Made by a program: the position numbers and the translations under genes. Below are positions 33,684 through 42,058 of a DNA stretch of 64,000 nt, piece after piece. How positions within the stretch are numbered: position 1 is the stretch's first letter; each line of letters starts with the position of its first letter. This DNA comes from Mycobacteriaceae bacterium (GTDB taxonomy: Bacteria > Actinomycetota > Actinomycetes > Mycobacteriales > Mycobacteriaceae), in the NCBI GenBank assembly GCA_028726465.1, contig JAQYQB010000026.1:186001-250000 (forward strand), given 5' to 3'. Under the pieces are notes generated by a model. The model saw nothing but the letters and a program-made list of their open reading frames with translations, had not been told where the DNA came from and did not search any database.

Positions 33684-33784
33684 GCTGCCTCCTTCCCTCG
33701 CCGGGGCATGGTCGCTTGGGGCTTCACCGCAAGCGTCCGTGCAACCAGAACCTGTAACTTTCCGTGATTGGACATGATACTGCA

Positions 33785-34957
33785 ATGAAGCGCTTCCTCC
33801 GGCTCCGCGGCCGCCTGTTCTGGACCGTGGTGGCGGCAGCCTGCGCGCTTATTATCGGCGCGATGGTCCCCGCGATGTATGAGAACCAGACGCGCCAGCT
33901 TTCCCGCGACATCGACTACCAGGTAACGGCTACCTCCCGGGAGTCGATGGTGCTGGACTACCAGGCCTTCCGCGCCGGGAAGCCGAACTCGCAGCGCTCC
34001 GCCAGCCCCGCGTGCGAGCCGGCAAAGCTAGCCAACGGCCAGACGCAGTACCCGCTGGCCTGCTTCATCCGGGACGTGCCGATGGAGGTCGAGCGCCACA
34101 CCCAGACCGGCAAGGCGGACGACTCCACGCTGGCCAGCTCCGAATCCGAGGTCACCACCCTCATCGACGACCACCTGGCCGCGCGCGTGAGCGAGTCTTC
34201 GGTGCTGAACCGGGAGTCGACCTTCCCGGCCTCCGGGCCTTCGACCGCGCTGACGCTGTCGCTGGGTGAGGGCGGCGACGAGATCACGGACCCCGGCTTC
34301 GAGCGCGACGGGCTGCAATACTTCTTCCCCGCCGACACCGAACAGCGCTCCTACCCGCTCTACGACCCGCTCCTGCACGGCTCGGAGCCGCTGGATTTCT
34401 CCGGCACCGAGAAGGTAGACGGCATCCCCACCTACACCTTCCAGCAGGACCTGCACGGCCGTGAGCTCGACCCGGAGGTGGAAAAGCTGCTGTTTTCCTC
34501 CCTCGCCGGCGCGAGCGCGGACGCGGAAGAGGCCACCGAGGTCGTCGGCCCGGCGGGGAACTTCTATTCGCAGGCCGACATGGAACGCTTCGGCTACCAC
34601 CCGGAGGACACGGTCGTGCTGGAGCCGTATTACTCGGTCAGCCGCACGGTCTGGGTCGAGTCCACCACGGGCACCATCGTTAACGCCGTGACCCACGTGG
34701 ACATCAGCTTTGCGACCTCCCCGCAGGAAGCCGCCCAGCTCGACGCCACCGACCCGGCGCGCGAGCGGGCCGTGGTCAACGCGCGCCTCGAGTGGAGCCC
34801 GGACAGCCAGCAGCGCGCCCTGGACAAGGTCGCCAGCACGGTCAACATGACCAAGGCGATGTCGATTCTCGGCTGGGGCGGCAAGGCCCTGGGCGTGGTC
34901 CTGCTCATCATTGCCGCGCGGATGTACATGCGCCGCCGCGCCGGCGAGGCGAACTAA
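33785..34957 (+). CDS. DUF3068 membrane protein (Rv0227c / NCgl2760 homologue)
   Basis: This 390-residue protein has an N-terminal helix (LFWTVVAAACALIIGAMVPA), a long extracytoplasmic domain with one Cys pair (SPACEPAK, PLACFIRD) and a C-terminal helix (GGKALGVVLLIIAARMYM) ending in a basic tail. This is the DUF3068 layout. The C. glutamicum homologue is needed for lipomannan maturation and lipoarabinomannan synthesis. ATG 33785 fits CATGAT (33773-33778) as a -10 for a leaderless mRNA; a GTG 7 codons upstream is also in frame. It is divergent from the TmaT-like gene. The next gene starts 18 bases after the stop, suggesting an operon. Confidence 0.85.
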   Translation: MKRFLRLRGRLFWTVVAAACALIIGAMVPAMYENQTRQLSRDIDYQVTATSRESMVLDYQAFRAGKPNSQRSASPACEPAKLANGQTQYPLACFIRDVPMEVERHTQTGKADDSTLASSESEVTTLIDDHLAARVSESSVLNRESTFPASGPSTALTLSLGEGGDEITDPGFERDGLQYFFPADTEQRSYPLYDPLLHGSEPLDFSGTEKVDGIPTYTFQQDLHGRELDPEVEKLLFSSLAGASADAEEATEVVGPAGNFYSQADMERFGYHPEDTVVLEPYYSVSRTVWVESTTGTIVNAVTHVDISFATSPQEAAQLDATDPARERAVVNARLEWSPDSQQRALDKVASTVNMTKAMSILGWGGKALGVVLLIIAARMYMRRRAGEAN

Positions 34958-34975
34958 CCGCCCGCAGGTCCGCCC

Positions 34976-36565
34976 ATGCCGCGCCTTCTTCCCGCCAGCC
35001 GCCCCGCCGCGGTGCGCGCGGCCTGCTTGATCGCGGTCGCCGCCGCGTGCATCGCTAGCGTTACCTGGCCTTTTGTCCTGCCGGGCGAGCTTGTCTGGCG
35101 GGACATGGTCGTGCCCGCGGATATGGCGTTCAGCCCCGCCAATTTCGGCGGCGGGGACCTGCCCGCCCGGGCTGTTCCCCAGGACGGGCTGCTCGCCCTA
35201 GCCGCCCAGCTCGTGCCGGCGCACTGGCTCGTGCGCGCGCTGGTCATCGGCTCGGCAGTCGCCGCCGCCTGGGGCGGCTGGCGGCTGACCAGGTTGTGCG
35301 CGCCGGCGGCAGGGCAATCTCCGGAAGTTGTGGCGGACCGGCACCTGCTGGGCCCGGCCGCGGCCATCGCCTTGTGCGTGGCCAACCCCTTGGTGATCGA
35401 GCGGCTCCTGCAGGGCCAGTGGTCCATCGCGGCGGCCGCCTGGCTGGGCCCTGCCATCGCCGCGGCGGGCCTGGCGGGGCGGCGGCCCGGGCAGTGGGCG
35501 GCCATGTTCGTCTCCTCGCTGACGCCGACCGGCGCGCTGTTGGGCGCGCTGACGGGCATCGCCACCGCGCGGCAGCGGCTAGCCACGGCCTGCTACGGCC
35601 TGGCGCTGTGCCTGCCATGGGCCCTGCCCGGCCTGCTGGGGGTCGTGCGCGGCACCGCGCCGGGGATGGATGCGGCCGCCGCCGTGGCGGCCTTCGCGCC
35701 GCGCGCTGAGGCCCACGCCGGGCTGCTGGTCACCGTGCTCGGTCTGGGCGGCATTTGGAACGCGGACGCCGTGCCCGCCTCCCGCCAGGCCGGTTTCGCC
35801 CTGGTCGGCGTGCTGCTTATCGCCGTGGTGACGCTCGGCTGGGCCCGGCTTTTCGGTGCGGGCCGGGGCGCGGGCTCCGTGCGCTGGCCGGCCGGCGCCG
35901 GGGCGCTACTTGTCCTGGCCGCGCTCGGGCTGGGCGGGGTTCTGCTGGCTGCGTTATTCCCCGGCGCGCTGGCCTGGGTCGTGGACACGGTGCCGGGCGG
36001 CGGGCTGCTGCGCGACAGCCAGAAATTCCTGGCCCTGGCCGTGCCCGCCTACGCGGTGGGCCTGGGCGCGGTGCGCGGCCCGAGTGCCACGGCCGGGCTG
36101 GTGGCCGTGGCACTCTTGGTTCCCGATGCCGCCCGGGCGGTGGCGCCGCTGCAGCCGCGGCCGGCGGGCACGGACAGCGCCCTGGTCCACCAGCTGGGCG
36201 GCCGGGACGCCCTCTTCGTCGACCGGCCGGAGCTGGTGGAGGCCCCCGGCGGCGTGGCCGTGGATCCGTATTCCAAGGTTGCGGCGAAGGTCCAATCCGG
36301 CGCCTTGCGCGTCGACGGCGCTCTCCTGGACTACCCGGCGCCGCGCTGGGTGGCCGCCCAGCGCGCGTGGCAGGAGCGGGACTTGGGACGGTTGGAGCAC
36401 CTCGGCGTGGGCGCGGTCGTCGAGGGCGGCCAGGTTGTTGCCGAGACCGGCGCCGGCCCGCAGCCGCGGCCCTGGGGCCTGGTCGTGGCCTGGCTGCTCA
36501 CCCCGCTGGCGGCCGGGCTTATCGCGCGCTGGTTTTCCCGGTCACGCGCGCGAGCAAATCCATAA
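34976..36565 (+). CDS. Multi-spanning membrane protein, Rv0226c-like
   Basis: This 529-residue protein is very rich in Ala, Gly, Leu and Val, with about ten to twelve hydrophobic helices. The acidic/aromatic loop VWRDMVVPADMAFSPANFGG follows helix 1, a position where GT-C transferases carry catalytic acids, and the loop PGGGLLRDSQKFLALAVPAY is well formed. No proven function is known to me for this family; a GT-C-like lipid-linked sugar transferase is plausible. It is next to the DUF3068 gene in the same direction as in M. tuberculosis (Rv0226c-Rv0227c). Its last 47 bases overlap the converging glycosyltransferase gene. Confidence 0.75.
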   Translation: MPRLLPASRPAAVRAACLIAVAAACIASVTWPFVLPGELVWRDMVVPADMAFSPANFGGGDLPARAVPQDGLLALAAQLVPAHWLVRALVIGSAVAAAWGGWRLTRLCAPAAGQSPEVVADRHLLGPAAAIALCVANPLVIERLLQGQWSIAAAAWLGPAIAAAGLAGRRPGQWAAMFVSSLTPTGALLGALTGIATARQRLATACYGLALCLPWALPGLLGVVRGTAPGMDAAAAVAAFAPRAEAHAGLLVTVLGLGGIWNADAVPASRQAGFALVGVLLIAVVTLGWARLFGAGRGAGSVRWPAGAGALLVLAALGLGGVLLAALFPGALAWVVDTVPGGGLLRDSQKFLALAVPAYAVGLGAVRGPSATAGLVAVALLVPDAARAVAPLQPRPAGTDSALVHQLGGRDALFVDRPELVEAPGGVAVDPYSKVAAKVQSGALRVDGALLDYPAPRWVAAQRAWQERDLGRLEHLGVGAVVEGGQVVAETGAGPQPRPWGLVVAWLLTPLAAGLIARWFSRSRARANP

Positions 36566-37622
36566 ACCGGCGGCCGGTGGTCTCCCAGGAAAACTGGGCG
36601 GCGAATTCTTGCGCCCCGGCACCGAGGCGGTCGCGCTCGGCCGGGTCGGCGATAAGCTCGCGGGTGGCCTGGAGTAGCTGCGCCGGGGTCTCCACCAGCC
36701 GGCCGGTGGCCTGGTCGTGGACGCTGTCGCGCAGGCCGAAGGAATACCCCACTGTGGGCACCCTATGTTGGGCCGCCTCCATGACTGCTAGTCCCCATCC
36801 TTCCTTGCGGGAGGGCATAAGGTGCAGGTCCGCCTGGGCCAGCAGGGCGTGCTTGTAGTCCTCGGTTACCTGGCCGCGGAAACGCACGCGCTCGCCCAGC
36901 CCCAGCTTTTCGGCGTACTCGCGCAGGCTGTGTTCCCACCAACCGGAGCCGACGATGTCCAAGACCGCCTCCGGGATCTGCGCGACGGTGTCCATGGCGT
37001 GCTCGATCTGCTTGTGCGGCACCAGGCGCGACAGGGTCACCAGGTGGATGGCGGCCTCGCGCTCCAGGCGCGGCACGTGCGGCGGGATTGGATCCACGCC
37101 GTTTTCGATGATCTCGGCCCCCTGCACGCCCAGGGTCTCCAAGTCCTGGCGGGACGCCGGCGAGACGGTCACGTACGGCGCGCCGCGGTAGACCGCCGGC
37201 GCCACGCGGGACTCCAACCACCAGCCCAGGCGGGCCAGCACCGGGCCGGCCACGGGCCACTGCTCCTTGTGGAGGTGGTGGGTCAAAAGGACCGTCGGCA
37301 CGCCGGCGACGGGACGGGCGAAAAACGGGATGCCGTTCTGGGTATCCACCACCACGTCGATGCCGCGCAGCGGGCCCAGCCCCACCCGGCCGGCCAGGAT
37401 GGCGGCCAGGGCATAAGGGTAGACGCTGTACTTGCCGCCCACGCGCCAGTAGTTCACGCCGTCGCGCTTGTCGTGGCGGGCGCCGTTCATGTGCCGGGAG
37501 GTCCAGTAGATGACCTGGTGGCCGTGAGCGGCGAGGTATTCGCCGACCCGCTCCAGGTAGCGTTCGGAGCCGCCGCCCTGGGGGTGGGTGGAATCGCGCC
37601 AACAGAGTAGAAGTATTTTCAT
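36519..37622 (-). CDS. Family 4 glycosyltransferase (Rv0225-like)
   Basis: The 367-residue GT-B protein has the N-terminal segment LLCWRDSTHPQGGGSERYLE (glycine-rich acceptor loop), the central LVTLSRLVPHKQIEHAMD and the donor-binding SRKEGWGLAVMEA with the E-x7-E motif of GT4 enzymes. It is cytoplasmic or membrane-associated and uses an NDP-sugar; donor and acceptor are unknown. ATG 37622 is close to, and divergent from, the methyltransferase gene, and the 3' end overlaps the Rv0226c-like gene. Linkage to DUF3068/TmaT/MmpL genes suggests a cell-envelope glycolipid. Confidence 0.88.
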   Translation of the reverse strand: MKILLLCWRDSTHPQGGGSERYLERVGEYLAAHGHQVIYWTSRHMNGARHDKRDGVNYWRVGGKYSVYPYALAAILAGRVGLGPLRGIDVVVDTQNGIPFFARPVAGVPTVLLTHHLHKEQWPVAGPVLARLGWWLESRVAPAVYRGAPYVTVSPASRQDLETLGVQGAEIIENGVDPIPPHVPRLEREAAIHLVTLSRLVPHKQIEHAMDTVAQIPEAVLDIVGSGWWEHSLREYAEKLGLGERVRFRGQVTEDYKHALLAQADLHLMPSRKEGWGLAVMEAAQHRVPTVGYSFGLRDSVHDQATGRLVETPAQLLQATRELIADPAERDRLGAGAQEFAAQFSWETTGRRFMDLLARVTGKTSAR

Positions 37623-37645
37623 GTCGAGCTACTAGCCTAGTGGCT

Positions 37646-38410
37646 ATGCGCTACACCCGAGCCCTGGCCACGCTGAGGAGATCCTGGCAACTCCTGCGGG
37701 CCTTCCCGCAGGAGCAGACCCACCCCGCCGCCTTCTACGGACCCCTGGCCGAGGACACCGCCGAGCTCATCGGGCGGCTGGCTCACGATGCCGGGCTCGC
37801 CCTCCGCGGCTCCTTAGTCCTCGACGTCGGCGGCGGCCCGGGCTATTTCGCCGCCGCCTTCGACCGCCGCGGCGCCCGCTACATCGGGCTGGAGCCCGAC
37901 GCCGGGGAGATGTCCGCGGCGGGACTCACGCTGGCCAACAGCGTGCGCGGCGACGGCACCCGGATGCCCTTTGCCGACGGGACCTTCGACGTGGTCTATT
38001 CCTCCAACGTGGCCGAGCACGTCCCCGACCCGGAAGCGCTGGCCGAGGAGATGCTACGGGTGACCCGCCCCGGCGGCCTGGTGGTGCTCAGCTACACCGT
38101 GTGGCTGGGGCCTTTCGGCGGGCACGAGACCGGCCTGTGGCAGCACTACGTGGGCGGGGCCTTTGCCCGGGATTACTACACTCGCCGCCACGGCCACCCG
38201 CCCAAGAACGTCTACGGCACCTCGCTCTTCGCGGTCAGCTGCGCGCGCGGGCTGCGGTGGGCCGAAAACGCGCAAAAGCGCGGGGACGCCGAGCTGTTGT
38301 TGGCGTTCCCGCGCTATCACCCGCGGTGGGCGTGGTGGCTGACCCGCGTTCCCGGGTTGCGGGAGTTTCTGGTCAGCAACCTGGTGCTGGTGCTACGCGC
38401 CAGCGCCTAG
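37646..38410 (+). CDS. SAM-dependent methyltransferase (Rv0224c-like)
   Basis: The 254-residue class I methyltransferase has motif I VLDVGGGPGYFAAAF, the acidic GLEPDAGEM after strand 2 and FDVVYSSNVAEHVPDPEALAEEMLRVTRPGG, the Methyltransf_11 pattern. The C-terminal third is basic and aromatic, which could bind a lipid or glycan. I take ATG 37646, preceded by TAGCCT (37633-37638), which fits a leaderless mRNA; GTG 37640 is in frame too. It is divergent from the GT4 gene, with only 23 bases between them. The substrate is unknown. Confidence 0.85.
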   Translation: MRYTRALATLRRSWQLLRAFPQEQTHPAAFYGPLAEDTAELIGRLAHDAGLALRGSLVLDVGGGPGYFAAAFDRRGARYIGLEPDAGEMSAAGLTLANSVRGDGTRMPFADGTFDVVYSSNVAEHVPDPEALAEEMLRVTRPGGLVVLSYTVWLGPFGGHETGLWQHYVGGAFARDYYTRRHGHPPKNVYGTSLFAVSCARGLRWAENAQKRGDAELLLAFPRYHPRWAWWLTRVPGLREFLVSNLVLVLRASA

Positions 38411-38424
38411 ACCCTTTAGGCGCT
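38402..38424. terminator. Hairpin spanning both stop codons of convergent genes
   Basis: AGCGCCTA (38402-38409) pairs with TAGGCGCT (38417-38424). The methyltransferase stop (38408-38410) and the pckG stop (38418-38416) both lie in the structure. There is no U tract, so termination efficiency is uncertain. Confidence 0.45.
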
Positions 38425-40245
38425 CTGGTGCTCCTCCACGCGCGACTTCAGGGCGTCGAACTGGTCCCAGACCTCCTGCGGGACGCGGGAGCCCAGGAAG
38501 TTCAGGTAGTCGGAGTTGTCCTGGATGTCGCCGGACCAGTCCTCGGCGTGGACGGCCAGGGCCTGCTTGACCTTGTCGATCTCCACGTCCAGGCCGTGCA
38601 GGTCCAGGTCCTCGGCGCGCGCGGTGGAACCGATGATGGTCTCCTCGGCGCCGACGTTGCCCTCGATGCGGTCGATGATCCACTTGAGCACGCGGGAGTT
38701 TTCGCCGAAGCCCGGCCACAGCATCTTGCCGTCGTCGCCCTTGCGGAACCAGTTGACCAGGAAGATGGCCGGCATGCGGTCGCCGCCCTTTTCGCCCATG
38801 TTGACCCAGTGCTGCAGGTAGTCGCCAGCGTTGTAGCCGATGAACGGCAGCATGGCCATCGGGTCGTGGCGCAGGGCGCCGACCTTACCCTCGGCCGCGG
38901 CGGTCTGGCCGGAGGCCAGCAGGGAGCCGATCATCGTGCCGTGGTTCCAGTCGAAGGCCTGGGTGACCAGCGGGACGGTGTCGGCGCGGCGGCCGCCGAA
39001 GAGGATGGCGTCGATCTTCACGCCCTGCCAGTCGTCGTACTCCGGCGCGGCGGTCGGGCACTGGGAGATCGGCACGCAGTAGCGAGAGTTCGGGTGGGCG
39101 GCCTTGGTGGCCGAGTCCGGGGTCCAGTCCTCGCCGGTCCAGTCGATGAGGTGGGCTGGGGCGTCGCCGTCCATGCCCTCCCACCAGACGTCGCCGTCGT
39201 CGGTGAGCGCGACGTTGGTGAACAGGGTGTTGCCCGGCTCCATGGTCTTCATGGCAATCGGGTTGGAGGCGTAGTTGGTGCCCGGGGCCACGCCGAAGAA
39301 GCCGTTCTCCGGGTTCACGGCGTACAGGCCGTCCTCGCGCAGGTGCAGCCAGGCGATGTCGTCGCCGACGACCTCGGCGCTCCAGCCCGGGATGGTGGGC
39401 GTGATCATCGCGAGGTTGGTCTTACCGCAGGCCGACGGGAAGGCGGCCGCGATGTGGTAGTTCTTGCCTTCCGGGTTGGTCAGCTTCAGGATGAGCATGT
39501 GCTCGGCCATCCAGCCCTCTTCGCGGGCCATGACGGAGGCGATACGCAGCGCGTAGCACTTCTTCGCCAGGATGGCGTTGCCGCCGTAGCCGGAGCCGTA
39601 GGACCAGATCTCCTTGGTCTCCGGGAAGTGGGTGATGTACTTGGTCTCGTTGCACGGCCAGGCGACGTCCTCCTCGCCCTCGGCCAGCGGGGCGCCGACG
39701 GAGTGCAGGGCCTGCACGAAGGCTCCATCGGTGCCGATCTTCTCCAGCGCTTCCGCGCCCATGCGGGTCATGATGCGCATGGACAGGACCACGTAGGCCG
39801 AGTCGGTCAGCTGCACGCCGAGCTTCGGGTCCAGGTCGCTAATGGGGCCCATGCAGAAAGGCACGACGTACATCGTGCGGCCGCGCATGGCGCCGCGGAA
39901 GGCGTCGGTCATCTCTTCCTTCATCGCGGCCGGCGGGGCCCAGTTGTTGGTCGGGCCGGCGTCTTCCTCGTTCTCCGAGCAGATGAAGGTGCGGGACTCG
40001 ACGCGGGCGACGTCCGAGGGGTTGGAGCGGGCCAGGTAGGAGTTCGGGCGCTTTTCCTCGTTGAGCTTGAGCAGGGTCCCCTTCTCCACCAGCTCGCCGG
40101 CGAGCCGGTCGGCTTCTTCCTGAGAGCCGTCTACAAAGACCACTTGGTCCGGCTGAAAGAGCTCCACGTTCTCATTGATCCACGCGATAAGCTCCGGGTT
40201 GTCAGTCGGAAGTTGTCCAACAAGGCCTTTAATTTCGGCGGTCAT
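38416..40245 (-). CDS. pckG: Phosphoenolpyruvate carboxykinase (GTP)
   Basis: This 609-residue protein has the usual length of GTP-dependent PEPCK. It contains the kinase-type P-loop [15 protein letters not shown] with the hyper-reactive Cys, [26 protein letters not shown], the metal-site DDIAWL and the guanine-binding region near [12 protein letters not shown]. It converts oxaloacetate and GTP to PEP and CO2 in the cytosol, the main gluconeogenic entry in corynebacteria. ATG 40245 is followed by [11 protein letters not shown]. The 439-base upstream gap shared with divergent trmB probably holds its regulatory sites. It corresponds to Rv0211. Confidence 0.96.
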   Translation of the reverse strand: MTAEIKGLVGQLPTDNPELIAWINENVELFQPDQVVFVDGSQEEADRLAGELVEKGTLLKLNEEKRPNSYLARSNPSDVARVESRTFICSENEEDAGPTNNWAPPAAMKEEMTDAFRGAMRGRTMYVVPFCMGPISDLDPKLGVQLTDSAYVVLSMRIMTRMGAEALEKIGTDGAFVQALHSVGAPLAEGEEDVAWPCNETKYITHFPETKEIWSYGSGYGGNAILAKKCYALRIASVMAREEGWMAEHMLILKLTNPEGKNYHIAAAFPSACGKTNLAMITPTIPGWSAEVVGDDIAWLHLREDGLYAVNPENGFFGVAPGTNYASNPIAMKTMEPGNTLFTNVALTDDGDVWWEGMDGDAPAHLIDWTGEDWTPDSATKAAHPNSRYCVPISQCPTAAPEYDDWQGVKIDAILFGGRRADTVPLVTQAFDWNHGTMIGSLLASGQTAAAEGKVGALRHDPMAMLPFIGYNAGDYLQHWVNMGEKGGDRMPAIFLVNWFRKGDDGKMLWPGFGENSRVLKWIIDRIEGNVGAEETIIGSTARAEDLDLHGLDVEIDKVKQALAVHAEDWSGDIQDNSDYLNFLGSRVPQEVWDQFDALKSRVEEHQSA

Positions 40246-40684
40246 CTAAAGTCTCCTGGGGTTAATTCTTCACGTTGTCAGACTTAAGCCATGACTTATG
40301 TCTTAGAGGGCATTCCACCTCCAGCGTAACGCGCCGGCCGGCGCAAGTACCGACAATTCGCCGGGCACTGGATATATCCACACTGTTTACCACAACTTAA
40401 CCGAGGGTACGCCATACCGTCACCGGCAATCTCATAGTTTTCGTACCCCCGTCCGGGGGATCGACCCGGCGGGCCAAGCCGCCGCCCTACTCACGGCGCC
40501 ACCCCCAAGCAGCCCGCCTTCGCCCGGCTGGTCATAACCGGCACCCCTCCGCGCCCGAGTTCGGTCAGAACTTGCGGCCTATTCCTTATGTTCTTTCCCC
40601 ACTGCCGGCTCTGCGGCCGGCATTGCTGCCGTCGGCGGCGCGGCAAATTGCCAACTGCGCTGGCTAAGTGAACAATAGACCACG
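40246..40684. other. 439-base divergent intergenic region between pckG and trmB
   Basis: No convincing protein gene is seen. The part next to pckG is AT-richer. The part from 40445 on has hairpins: CCCCC-GTCC-GGGGG (40446-40459) and the perfect 7-bp stem TGCCGGC/GCCGGCA (40603-40609 with 40616-40622). The second precedes trmB by 63 bases and could be a terminator, a leader structure or part of a small RNA. Confidence 0.4.
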
Positions 40685-41452
40685 ATGGATAACTCTAGTA
40701 ACACCCCTACCGCCGTGGGCGAGATGCCGCCGGGCCGCCCGCTGCAGACCGAGTTTAACGACGGCCTGGACTACCCGCGCCTGGGTAACGTGACCTTCCG
40801 TCGTGGCAGCCTGACCGACAACCAGCAGGCACTTTTCGCCGAGCACTGGCCCCGCCTGGGCCGGGTGCTGGCGGACGAACGGATTGATATAGAGGAATGG
40901 TTCGGGCGCAGCGGCGCCAAGACCGTGGTGGAGATCGGCTCGGGCACCGGCACCTCGACCGCGGCGATGGCCCCGCTGGAGCAGGACACCAACATCGTCG
41001 CCGTGGAGCTCTACAAGCCGGGCCTGGCCAAGTTGCTGGGCCAGGTGGTGCGCCAGGACATCGACAACATCCGCATGGTGCGCGGCGACGGCATCGAGGT
41101 GCTCGCCCGCATGTTCGCGCCGGAGTCCCTGGACGGCATCCGCGTCTTCTTCCCGGATCCGTGGCCCAAGGCCCGCCACCACAAGCGCCGGATCATCCAG
41201 TCCGGGCCGCTCAACCTGTTCGCCTCCCGCCTCAAGCCGGGCGGCGTGCTGCACGTGGCCACGGACCACGCCGGCTACGCCGAGTGGATCGACGAGCTCG
41301 TCGAGGTCGAGCCCATCCTGCGCTACCGCGGCTGGCCGTGGCCCGAATGCCCGCAGCTGACCGACCGCCAGGTCATCACCAAGTTCGAGGGCAAGGGCCT
41401 GGATAAGGACCACGTTATTAAGGAATACCTCTGGGAAAAGAGGCCGCAGTAA
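40685..41452 (+). CDS. trmB: tRNA (guanine-N7-)-methyltransferase TrmB
   Basis: The 255-residue protein has the TrmB signatures [16 protein letters not shown] (SAM site), [16 protein letters not shown] and [15 protein letters not shown], the last being diagnostic, plus [14 protein letters not shown]. It methylates G46 of tRNA in the cytoplasm. The stop overlaps the ATG of the NYN-domain gene by one base (TAATG), and this order equals Rv0208c-Rv0207c. A run of five co-directional genes starts here and passes through the MmpL-type transporter. Confidence 0.93.
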   Translation: MDNSSNTPTAVGEMPPGRPLQTEFNDGLDYPRLGNVTFRRGSLTDNQQALFAEHWPRLGRVLADERIDIEEWFGRSGAKTVVEIGSGTGTSTAAMAPLEQDTNIVAVELYKPGLAKLLGQVVRQDIDNIRMVRGDGIEVLARMFAPESLDGIRVFFPDPWPKARHHKRRIIQSGPLNLFASRLKPGGVLHVATDHAGYAEWIDELVEVEPILRYRGWPWPECPQLTDRQVITKFEGKGLDKDHVIKEYLWEKRPQ

Positions 41453-42051
41453 TGACTACCCGCAAGCTGCTGCTCGTCTGGGACGCGCCCAACATGGACA
41501 TGGGCCTGGGCGCCATCCTGGGCGGGCGCCCGACCGCCGCCTTCCGCCCGCGCTTCGACGCCATCGGCCGCTGGACCGTGCGCGAGGCCTGGGACCTAGA
41601 CGCCCAGCCGCACGCCGCGGTCTTTACCAACGTCACCCCGGGCGGGGCGGACGTCATCCGCCCCTGGGTCGAGGCCATCCGCAACGTCGGTTTCGCCGTC
41701 TTCGCCAAGCCCAAGGTCCACGACGACACGGACGTGGACCCGGACATGCTCGACTACATCGCCGCAAACCGCGACGAGCTCGCCGGGCTGGTGGTCGCCT
41801 CCGCCGACGGCCAGAATTTCCAGGAGACCCTGGAGGACCTGGCAAACGAGGGCGTGCCGGTCACGGTGGTCGGCTTCCAGGAGCACGCCTCCTGGGCCGT
41901 GACCCACCCGGTCATCGACTTCGTGGACTTGGAGGACATCGACGGCGTCTTCCGCGAGCCGCTGCCCCGAGTCAACCTGGACAACCTGCCCGACGGCGGC
42001 GCCTGGCTGCAGCCTTTCCGCCCGCTTTCTGCCTTGCTCGACGAACGCTAG
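41452..42051 (+). CDS. NYN (PIN-like) domain protein, Rv0207c-like
   Basis: This 199-residue protein belongs to the NYN/DUF88 nuclease-like superfamily. Acidic residues expected at the metal site are seen in LLLVWDAPNMDMGLG, VHDDTDVDPDML and LVVASADGQNFQ. It is translationally coupled to trmB and followed 7 bases later by the MmpL-type gene. The fold suggests RNA cleavage or processing, but no substrate is known. The constant position next to trmB and mmpL3 in mycolate bacteria is notable. Confidence 0.85.
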   Translation: MTTRKLLLVWDAPNMDMGLGAILGGRPTAAFRPRFDAIGRWTVREAWDLDAQPHAAVFTNVTPGGADVIRPWVEAIRNVGFAVFAKPKVHDDTDVDPDMLDYIAANRDELAGLVVASADGQNFQETLEDLANEGVPVTVVGFQEHASWAVTHPVIDFVDLEDIDGVFREPLPRVNLDNLPDGGAWLQPFRPLSALLDER

Positions 42052-42058
42052 GAGCCGC

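Noticed and set aside
33684..33785. Longer start for the TmaT-like acyltransferase
   Set aside because: No SD or helix in the extension, whereas GTG 33683 has AAGGAGG just upstream. The longer form would also cover the divergent promoter.
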